Positions 56,764 through 64,000 of a stretch of DNA of 64,000 nt are shown here, piece after piece. The position numbers and the translations under genes are program-made. How positions within the stretch are numbered: the first letter of the stretch is position 1; the number at the start of each line of letters is the position of its first letter. The stretch lies in assembly GCA_021029095.1 (NCBI GenBank), contig JAJOHG010000119.1:1-64000 (forward strand). Direction: 5' to 3'. A model generated the notes under the pieces. That model was not told the DNA's origin. It was given only the letters and a program-made list of their open reading frames with translations, and ran no database searches. This stretch comes from Phellopilus nigrolimitatus (taxonomy: Eukaryota; Basidiomycota; Agaricomycetes; Hymenochaetales; Hymenochaetaceae).

Positions 56764-59700
56764 ATGTCGTCGCCAATGCCGACGCCGGCGTCCACGCCGA
56801 AGAAGTCCTTGCGCCAGCGCATGGGCACCGCCGTGCGCCGCAACTCGTCCTTCCTGCTGCCCTCGCGCCCGGGCACGCCCACTGCGCGTGCGCACGTCGA
56901 GGATCCGTTCGCGGCCGCGGTGCCGCACTCGCCTCCGAAGTCCGCGACGCACTCTCCCCCGAAGTCTGCGACGCTCTCCTCGTCAAAGACCGCGTCCGTG
57001 CTTTCGGTGGAGAACCCTGCAGCTGCGCCGACTCCAGCACCCGAGCCGCCCGCCGCGCAGGAGAAACAGCCGGCCGAAGCAGATACTCCTGCCCCGCCCG
57101 CCGAGGCTGTCCCCGCCGCGCCCGAGCCTGCGCCCGAGGTCCCAGCAGAACCGGTAGCACAGGACGGTCCGCCGCTTGAGAAATCCAAGTCTCTCCGCTC
57201 GCGCATGACCTCGGTCGTGCGCCGCAGCTCGTCGTTCGTGCGGCCCTCACGCTCGGTCACGCCGGTGCGGCGCAGGGACAGCTCGGACACGCACACGCCT
57301 GCCCCGTCTGTGTACGCACCCGAGCCTCCAGCAGAGCCTACTCCATACGAGGCTCCGCCAGTTGAGGAACCGCAGCCTGCCCCCGAACCCGAGGCACCTG
57401 CGCCTCCGGAGGCAGAGGCTCCCTCAGAACCGCCATATCACGAGGAACCCCAGTCGGAGCGTGCGAATACCGCAGAGCCCGCCCACGAAGCCCCAATCCA
57501 CGACTCCCCGAGGTCGATGTCCCGCACGGCGTCCCGCGAGAGCTTCGCCCACTCCGAGCACGCGCCCTCTGCCGACAGCATGCACATGCACATGACAGAG
57601 TCGCCGCGGGCGCTCTCCGTCAAGACCTCGCACGAGAACCTGCTGCAGGAGCTCAGCCCCATCCTCGAGGACGAGCGCTCCGCGGTCGAGGACAGGAGCT
57701 TGCACGTCGCGTTCGCCGTCCCGAGCAACGCGCCCCCGTCGCGGCTCGCCGTGCCCGCGGCGGACCCCGTGCCGGGGCTCGGCCCAAGCTTCAGCAACTC
57801 GAGCGACCGGACGACGCCGCGCGCGCACCCGCCGCCGTTCGCGCCGGCGCCGGCGCCGTTACAGCCGCCCTTCGCGGGCGAGAAGGGAAAGGAGCGGGAG
57901 CAGAACGGCAGTGCGGCCCCGATGCCCATGCCCGAGGGGCTGCCGTACGATGGATACTTCGCGGCCTCGTCGCCGATGCCGATCCCTGCCAGGCCTGACG
58001 CACAGTAATGAACTTCCTTTCGATTCTTTTTCCCGCTGATTGCTGACGTTTAGGCACAGCTACTACACCGAGGATCCGTTCCGGGATCCAGACCCGCTTC
58101 CCGTGTCCACAGTGCCGTATGACGGAATGCCAGTGTAAGCGTTTTTTTTTTTTCGTGCAGACGTAAATCTGAGATAAATTAAACGTACGTCAGGCCGGAA
58201 ACCAGAGCGCCCGAACCTCTGGAACAACGCGCAGCGGTTACTGTGGATCCACTGCACCAGCCAGTGGCCTTTCCTCTTCCTTCTCTTGACGATGTCACTA
58301 CACGGTAAGGCAAATATCATCTAGCTATTGGTCTATGAGATTGAACGCTTCCCGCCCTAGAAACCTTCGGAACGTTCCGTCAGACTACACGCTCGCGGCC
58401 CATAGTAGTAAAGCACCAAGCGTCTCTCAAGAACTTGAGACTGAGTGAGTCTATAGAACATTTTTCCGACTCTTCTCTGACCTTTCTCTACCTCAGCGAG
58501 ACTCTTCCTCTTCTCTCGCGCGCTAAGAATGGGGCCTCGAATAATATCAAGTAAATCTCGTCTCTTGTATACTATCCGCCTCCGAACCTCATCATTTGTT
58601 TTCGCAGCTCCGCATGGACTCCCCGTCCGACCTATCAGAGCCACGGCTGGAACGCTTACACCCTTCCGGACTCGACGACATACTACTCGCACCCGGGGAT
58701 GCGCATCACCACGGACATCGACCTCCAGAACCTGCGGAAACTCGGGGCGGTGACGGGGTACATCGACAAGAAGCTGGCCAAGGAGGCCTCCTCCCCGTCT
58801 GAAGGCTGGGAGATATGGTTGCACGACGAGGGCGTGATGCGCGAGGACGTTGCTCCGGTCCGATGCTGGATCAATCACGCTGAGCGGGCGCTCGGGCCCT
58901 GGCCGCCGCCCACAAACGGGCCGATCGAAGTTGCGAACCAGACCTCTGATGGCCGTGAGTGATCTTGCTATTTTCTTGAGTCACATTAATTAACCAGATC
59001 TCGTGGTAGGCCTTGACCTCGAATACAAGTATTGGGCTTTTATGGAATCGCATCCGGCCCATATCTCCCTGCCTGCCAACGCTTACTCCGAGGCCCTTGA
59101 TGTGCTGACGTGGTCATACACCGGTAAGTGTACTTCATGATTCTTGGTATGTTACGTTGCAGTAATCAATATCGCCTAATTTTAGATCGTCTGCTTAAGA
59201 CGCACCGCCGTGCCCCTCCACCTTTCACCCAGCACGAGAGCCATGAGCTCATTGAGGTTCTTCGAGCAACATCTGGTACTTTCACGAGCACGATATGCGT
59301 CTTCTTTCGATTTCCGACTAATCACGCACCTCACAGGTTCTGAATCACCCCTCCAGGCGGCCGTTCAAACGAAGATAGTTGCGCGTATTCTCCGCCGAAT
59401 TGGTGGGTAGTCACACTTTCCTCCAAGAAAATCCCGTTTTTAACTTTCACATAGTACAATGGAAACAGCACTATCACCTCGAGAAGGCTCTGCCTCACGG
59501 CGCCGCTGCAGGGGCTAATTCTCGCGGCAGTCGTGGTGTATCATACGGTCGAAGGTTTACCGACTTCGTGCTCGCATGGCTATGCTTCGGGATCCCGTAC
59601 CTTTACGCCAACCGGCATATGTACCAGCGCTACGACGAGGAGAGTGGGCTGATGAGGTCAGCTGGGCCCATGATTGTGGTGGGCGCCAGCGTCTGCATAG

Positions 59701-60241
59701 TGGCATGTCTTTCGGGATTCTTCTTGACGATCCGTCGCGCTGATCTCATACGCCAAAAAGGCTGCAATCGTGCTGACCGCCGCGGTGACGTTCCTCGCGC
59801 TGCCCGGCCTGGACAGCACGGCCCGGACGGCGGGCCTCGTCGCGATCGTCGGAGCGGCTGCGAGCCTGGGGACGACCCTGATCGCAGCGTTCCGAAGATC
59901 GTTCGAAATCCAGCGAATGGCACCGCGCGGCGGAGAAGGTCTCGTCGTGACGATGTCGACGTTATCTGTAAGCGTGCCTTACTGATGAGGTGGACACTGG
60001 CTGATAATTGATCCCGGCTTGACAGGGGGGTAGTGTCTTGTTGTCGCTACCTGCGGTATTCCTTGCGTATTCAATAATCGCTTTTCTTGCCGGTGTAGTT
60101 CTTTATGTGTTCCGCGGGACGGTCATTGTCGACCCCTCGCACTGGACGAAGTTCGCTTCCTATACGAAATGGACGACCGTCGGAGGGCTGGCGTTTGTCG
60201 GCGGCGTGTTGATCACGTCCATGTTCGTTGTGCGACATTAA
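56764..60241 (+). CDS. Large disordered-plus-membrane protein of unknown function
   Basis: Twelve exons: 56764-58004, 58054-58134, 58194-58304, 58361-58444, 58497-58550, 58608-58954, 58998-59123, 59186-59275, 59337-59402, 59455-59699, 59761-59967 and 60026-60241, giving 955 residues. The first 415 residues are Pro/Ala/Ser/Glu-rich and disordered, with a basic motif present twice (SLRQRMGTAVRRNSSF at about 15 and SLRSRMTSVVRRSSSF at about 143). The folded part starts near WTPRPTYQSHGWNAY and includes LGAVTGYIDKKLA, EGWEIWLHDEG and YKYWAFMESHPAH. The C-terminus has several hydrophobic helices (VLAWLCFGIPYLYA, VLTAAVTFLALPGLDS, FLAYSIIAFLAGVVLYVF, GLAFVGGVLITSMFVV). The type resembles proteins widespread in Agaricomycetes, without known function. 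The exon 10/11 junction is uncertain; alternative donors keep phase. Confidence 0.75.
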
Positions 60242-60410
60242 ATGCTGTATCAACGATGTATCCGTTCCTTTAACAAATCGTCCCATCACTATGTATTTCC
60301 TCTGCTGTTCTCATGCCTTGTCGTCTGGAATATGGATATGGGTTTTTGTATCGTCTACTTGTTCACACGCATGCCAATAGAACCACTGTATGTACATGTA
60401 TATGAGTAAA
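60242..60410. other. Short convergent gap
   Basis: 169 bp between the 3' ends of the membrane protein gene (+) and the AIM19-like gene (-). Nothing seen. Confidence 0.6.
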
Positions 60411-61003
60411 TTAATTCACTTGCTGTGGGTTCTCATTTGATCCCTGTAGGACGAAATACTCTGTGCCATATAGGCCTGCGCAAACCGCTGTTGCTCCAGT
60501 AAGGAAGACAGAGATTGGATTGCGCGGTGCGGTCAGCGAGCGTCGTCCATTCCAGAAGAGGTATATGAGCGGCCAGGCTGACGAGACGAACGTCCTCAAC
60601 GGACGCTTTGTTTGTGAAAATACAGAGCATTTCATACCTGTGGATATACCACTCCCGTTTAGCGAGTCACCGGTCGAAAGGGCATAGCCAGCGCCAAACA
60701 TGATCATTGAAAATCCCACACGCTGGGGAAACGGCGGCAGATTTGCAAATGAACGGGGAGGTAAGGCCGAACTCGCAAGAACTTAGAAGGAAAGAAAAGA
60801 TAAATATAATTGCTTATCCAAGAACAGCTACCTAGAATCTGGTTATGTTACTCACACAATGAGGCCAGAGACCAGGCGGGCCAGCTTGATTGGGAATATC
60901 AGTTTTTCAAAAGAAAAAATAACAGGGAAAAAGAACGCTTGGCGTACGGTGATTGTGAATAAGGACGAATCGCATTAAGCAGTTTTCCCTCGCGACTTGT
61001 CAT
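60411..61003 (-). CDS. AIM19: Aim19-like mitochondrial membrane protein
   Basis: Exons are 61003-60948, 60884-60856, 60781-60638 and 60577-60411, giving 131 residues from MTSREGKLLNAIRPY. Splicing gives SPWPAWSLASL, then APPFPQ-like LPPFPQRVGFSMIMFGAGYA, GDSLNGSGISTAWPLIYLFW and AVCAGLYGTEYFVL. This follows the pattern of yeast Aim19 (two membrane segments, a conserved GxGxxxxW stretch between them); in yeast it affects mitochondrial inheritance. The second exon is only 29 bp. The frame is open further upstream to an ATG at 61204, which would overlap the start of the divergent Nudix gene, so I prefer the internal start. Confidence in the family is moderate because it was identified by eye. 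Confidence 0.68.
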
Positions 61004-61194
61004 GGTCCTCTTCTTGTTCAAGAGAATAACTCCAGAATTAGTTGTGAGGATACATGTGAGTAACGAAGAATATCGTTGGTGGCGTGGACGCGTAGTCGTG
61101 TCCATTTCCGTAAACTCCGCTTGAATACAGTCGGCTACCCCAGCAAGTTGAACAAGCAGGCGTTGGCTGGCTGCTGAAATGCCAGTATCTTCCA

Positions 61195-62512
61195 ATGTCG
61201 CCATCACAGCGGAACACTACCAGATTATTGGAATTCCATCGGCCTCACTCTTCCCGGCAGTCTTCATACTATCTAACAGACGAAAGTAAAAAGTAAGCGC
61301 ACCAACTTGAAAGGAATATAAAGTAATCAGACCGTTAACTCTGATTGCTTCAGGTGTCTTCGGAACCTAGCATCTTACAGAGTGCCTAAGACGCTCAGGA
61401 GAAAAGGACCTCTATCTCTAAGTGCAGCTGTGCTTGTGGCTCTTTTTATTGGGCGGATGGGAGACCTGTACGTTCTCCTAAGTCAGTGAGTGCGCACGTG
61501 TTAAACCATGCTTGTTCTTGGTTTGACGGATGTTTTCAGACGATCAGCGACGTCACGCTCGTACGCAGGAGACACATCCCTTCCTGGAGGAAAGGCTGAA
61601 GAACAAGATCGCAATATTGAAGATACAGCAGTATGGCTGTCCCTTAGCACTCTTAGCGGCTGCTTACTCCGCTTGTTTAGCGAAGAGAGGCTTTCGAAGA
61701 AGTACATGCGCATCTTTCCAATATCGTTTCGCAGCTAATTTCTTGAATTGACCTCCGCTCAGATTGGACTCAGCTTGGACAAGCAGAAAGTCCCGCTGCT
61801 ATGTATACTTGAGCCGTTTCTAGCGGGAAACCAACTGATCGTGACTCCGTAAGCGCATGTTCTGAGTCTTACAACAAACTTTTAACTCACAAATGTTTAG
61901 CGTGGTTGTCCTTATTCTCGATAATTCACTGAGAGTGAGAGGCAATGTAGCTTCGGGTGTTAACTTCCGCCTGAGGTTATAACTCGCAGCCCATGCTCAA
62001 CCAAGCGGAAGTCGCGTCCTTGTTTTCTCACCCCCTCAAGTCTTTCTTAAGCACAGAGGCCCCTTCTCGACAGGATTCATTCGCAGAGGAGATACCATAT
62101 TACACCTATCAAGATTATCCATGGACCCGGGGCGACCGGAATCGCGAGATCCGCATGCATAGATTTCTAACAGGTCGAGAGGCTGGAGGAATCAAGCCCG
62201 TTTACGGACTCACAGCGTGCGTAGCCTTGATTCTGCTCCATGCTTGAAGTTTCACTTCAATCTTGCTCCAGATCAATATTAATTCGTGCGGCATCTATCG
62301 GATATGCACGAACTCCAGACTTCGATGTCTTGGCTCCGAACCAGCCGACCATGACAGAACGTATCGATAATGCTCTGCGCCATGATTTGCAATTCGCCCA
62401 AGCTTTGAAAGACAGGCCTTCACGACATCGCTCTTTGCCCATCGCGAGTGCGCGGAAGACCCTCGAGCCTCGGTCCCGCGAAAAATGGCCACGGATGAAA
62501 AGCCGACTATGA
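61195..62512 (+). CDS. PCD1: Nudix hydrolase, CoA diphosphatase (Pcd1)-like
   Basis: Eight exons: 61195-61292, 61354-61485, 61540-61630, 61681-61701, 61763-61848, 61901-61934, 61990-62216 and 62272-62512, giving 309 residues. All exon phases fit. The Nudix box spans residues 93-116 (GGKAEEQDRNIEDTA across introns to RREAFEEIG), preceded by SYAGDTSLP; the RE...EE residues for metal binding are present. LILDNSLRP-type region, MLNQAEVASLFSHPL and MHRFLTGREAGGIKPVYGLT follow, all typical of the fungal family. Expected reaction: hydrolysis of CoA or CoA derivatives to acyl-phosphopantetheine and 3',5'-ADP, in peroxisomes in yeast. Exon 4 is a 21-nt microexon coding seven residues of the active-site box. 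Confidence 0.86.
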
Positions 62513-63288
62513 ATTCTGATGGAAGAACACTTTCGTACCGTCTATGTGCAAATACGCGACTGTTATTATTCTCTTTGTCATGCAATGTGTGAGCACAATG
62601 TGAGTTTTCTATGATCGCGAGGAAGCCGCCGCTCACTGTTATACTTGAATCTCGAGTTGGTGAAAATTTGACAACACAGTTAAGATCGATAGGTCGAAGC
62701 CAGGAGATGATGTGTTAAAAGAAAAGGTTCTGGAACTCACATATTACGCATGAATAAAGAATGAAATGAAAAGCCAGCCAGATTATCGAGATGTCTATAA
62801 TGCCACCCCGTGTTCAGTATCAGGGCCACTACTGACTAAATAGTTTGTTGTTATCATCGATAGTACAGATCTTGCCCTTCCCTATCGTGCAATGAGTATA
62901 TTGGGTCTGAACTTGACGCGTCGCAACGGGTTTTGATAGTATCGATGGTCTCGGAGAGAATCTGGCACGAACGCGTCGCGACTCGCGTCACAGTGCAATA
63001 CAAGCTCAAACAGTAGGTAAATAACGAATCTAACGTACAATAATGAGTATATAATATTATTGTAAGCACAGTGTAAGAGTATCAAGAAGTATATTGCAAG
63101 CTGGGAGCATCTGCTGCTTCATTGTCATATTGTCCTAATAAGAAGATACTATATTATAGAAGGTCCCTGTTCCTTTCCGTAGTACACATTACAAATTACA
63201 TGTATGTTAACAAATAAAAGCTGCACGTGAATCTAAAAGGAGGGTGGGTTAGTTGACATTGCGTAGTATCCCTGCACTTACGACAGTA
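62513..63288. other. Intergenic region
   Basis: AT-rich, 776 bp, no supported gene or repeat. An alternative 3' exon of the acetyltransferase gene on the minus strand could end at about 63200. Confidence 0.5.
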
Positions 63289-63807
63289 TCATCTGCTATA
63301 CCTCCTTTTACGAATGTGTTGTAACGCCACATCGACCAGAAGGCTATCGCAGCCGTACTCTTTATATTTGCGAGTTACATTGACATGGATGTGTGCGATG
63401 TCCGACCTCGAGGCTTCAGAAGAACCATTGCGATTCTTGTGGATGAGGTCGACGTAATATCTGTCGAGGGGCGTTCCTATGAGGGTTCTTGGGTACTTCA
63501 ATTTGAGCATGGGCCACCACGACGCAGCGACCTCGCGCTCAAACTGCGCCGGATGTGCAGTGCCGACGACGTAGCCCACGATGCTTTCCATCTGTTCCTT
63601 CTCAAGCTCAGTCGTTTCGACGAGGACAAAGCAGAACCCAGACGGGAGATGCAAATAGGGGAGTGCGCGAACGTGAGAGGGGAGGTCTGGGTGGCGTATA
63701 AATTTCTTCGCGGACAGGCCGTTCTTTGCAGTGTGGAGGCATACGTGCGCGATAGAGGCGCTGTCAGCGACTGACGCAGGCCTAACGGTAATTTTCGGTG
63801 TGGGCAT
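63289..63807 (-). CDS. GNAT-type N-acetyltransferase, C-terminally short
   Basis: Uninterrupted frame of 172 residues. It has the N-terminal part of a fungal GNAT family: VRPASVADSASIAHVCLHTA, LPYLHLPSGFCFVL, VGYVVGTAHPAQFE, SWWPMLKLKYP and IHKNRNG. The acetyl-CoA-binding stretch is weak: RKYKEYGCDSLLVDVALQHI stands where relatives have a Q-x-x-G-x-G/A loop. The frame then stops at RKRRYSR, before the beta5 to beta7 part that carries the usual N-x-x-A-x-x-F-Y motif. An intron from 63297 (GTATAG...TTTTAG) would only add about a dozen unrelated residues. Either this is a broken gene or the C-terminus lies in an exon I cannot see. Confidence 0.6.
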   Translation of the reverse strand: MPTPKITVRPASVADSASIAHVCLHTAKNGLSAKKFIRHPDLPSHVRALPYLHLPSGFCFVLVETTELEKEQMESIVGYVVGTAHPAQFEREVAASWWPMLKLKYPRTLIGTPLDRYYVDLIHKNRNGSSEASRSDIAHIHVNVTRKYKEYGCDSLLVDVALQHIRKRRYSR

Positions 63808-64000
63808 TGTGGGGAGACCCGGCGAGTAACATCACAAGAAGAGGCGATGTCGGTCTTTATGGCCTCAGATCCAAAATAGGCTTACCTGAGTGATACGCCA
63901 GAGGGCGTATACGTGGAGGGTGCCTGGATTATATCCCCAAGGGATAAATCATCCTTACGGAATCTACCTACGAGATTGCGAGTCCGATCGTGAGCGGGGC
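63808..64000. other. Window edge
   Basis: 193 bp upstream of the acetyltransferase gene. A TATA or other element could not be singled out. Confidence 0.5.

Noticed and set aside
1..64000. tRNA or rRNA genes
   Set aside because: No cloverleaf with a GTTCGA-type T-loop and matching stems, and no rRNA signature, was noticed by eye; tRNAscan-SE would be decisive.

Overview
This window looks like nuclear DNA of a filamentous basidiomycete, most likely an Agaricomycete. Almost every gene is cut by 50-75 bp GT-AG introns, and the conserved single-copy proteins read as fungal: a coatomer beta-prime subunit, an Aim19-like mitochondrial protein, a Nudix hydrolase, and a secreted ricin-B-fold lectin of the 'macrofage activating glycoprotein' type found in mushrooms. 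No rRNA, tRNA or CRISPR array was recognised. All exon boundaries were placed by hand from splice signals, reading phase and comparison between paralogues inside the window.

Layout. (1) 1-3.2 kb: an F-box gene on the minus strand (copy A, broken by one extra A). (2) 4.5-8 kb: a GC-rich island with an intact DMT/triose-phosphate-translocator family gene (+) and the secreted lectin gene (-). (3) 8.7-46 kb: a cluster built from repeated duplication. It holds seven more members (B to H) of one F-box/LRR-like family that share a diagnostic first exon and a phase-2 intron of 52 or 58 bp, a distinct F-box gene I with two decayed fragments, two paralogous four-exon F-box genes (K1, K2), one intact and two decayed copies of an unknown serine-rich gene (SR), and two decayed, intron-retaining fragments of the transporter. 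Their recurring order (I, F-box, SR, transporter fragment, K) points to segmental duplication rather than retroposition. Three kinds of non-autonomous mobile DNA have landed in the cluster: a 1.67 kb hAT-like element with an 8-bp target duplication, itself carrying a 0.8 kb TA-flanked element; a head-to-tail dimer of a 0.5 kb hairpin-ended repeat; and a 251 bp TA-flanked MITE inside that dimer. (4) 47.5-63.8 kb: ordinary, unduplicated genes: a tandem-domain dual-specificity phosphatase, SEC27/COPB2 (-), an alpha/beta hydrolase, a 955-residue disordered and membrane protein, an AIM19-like gene (-), a PCD1-like Nudix gene (+), and a C-terminally shortened GNAT acetyltransferase (-).

How the genes may work together. 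F-box proteins are substrate adaptors of SCF ubiquitin ligases. The cluster therefore probably supplies many adaptors with a common N-terminal module and varying C-terminal substrate-recognition regions. Birth (a tandem in-frame N-terminal duplication in copy E), diversification (acidic tract length, a 12-bp repeat in copy G) and death (frameshifts in A and D, fragments of I) are all visible side by side. The right-hand 16 kb is housekeeping (COPI traffic, signalling, mitochondrial and nucleotide clean-up functions) and shows no functional link to the cluster.
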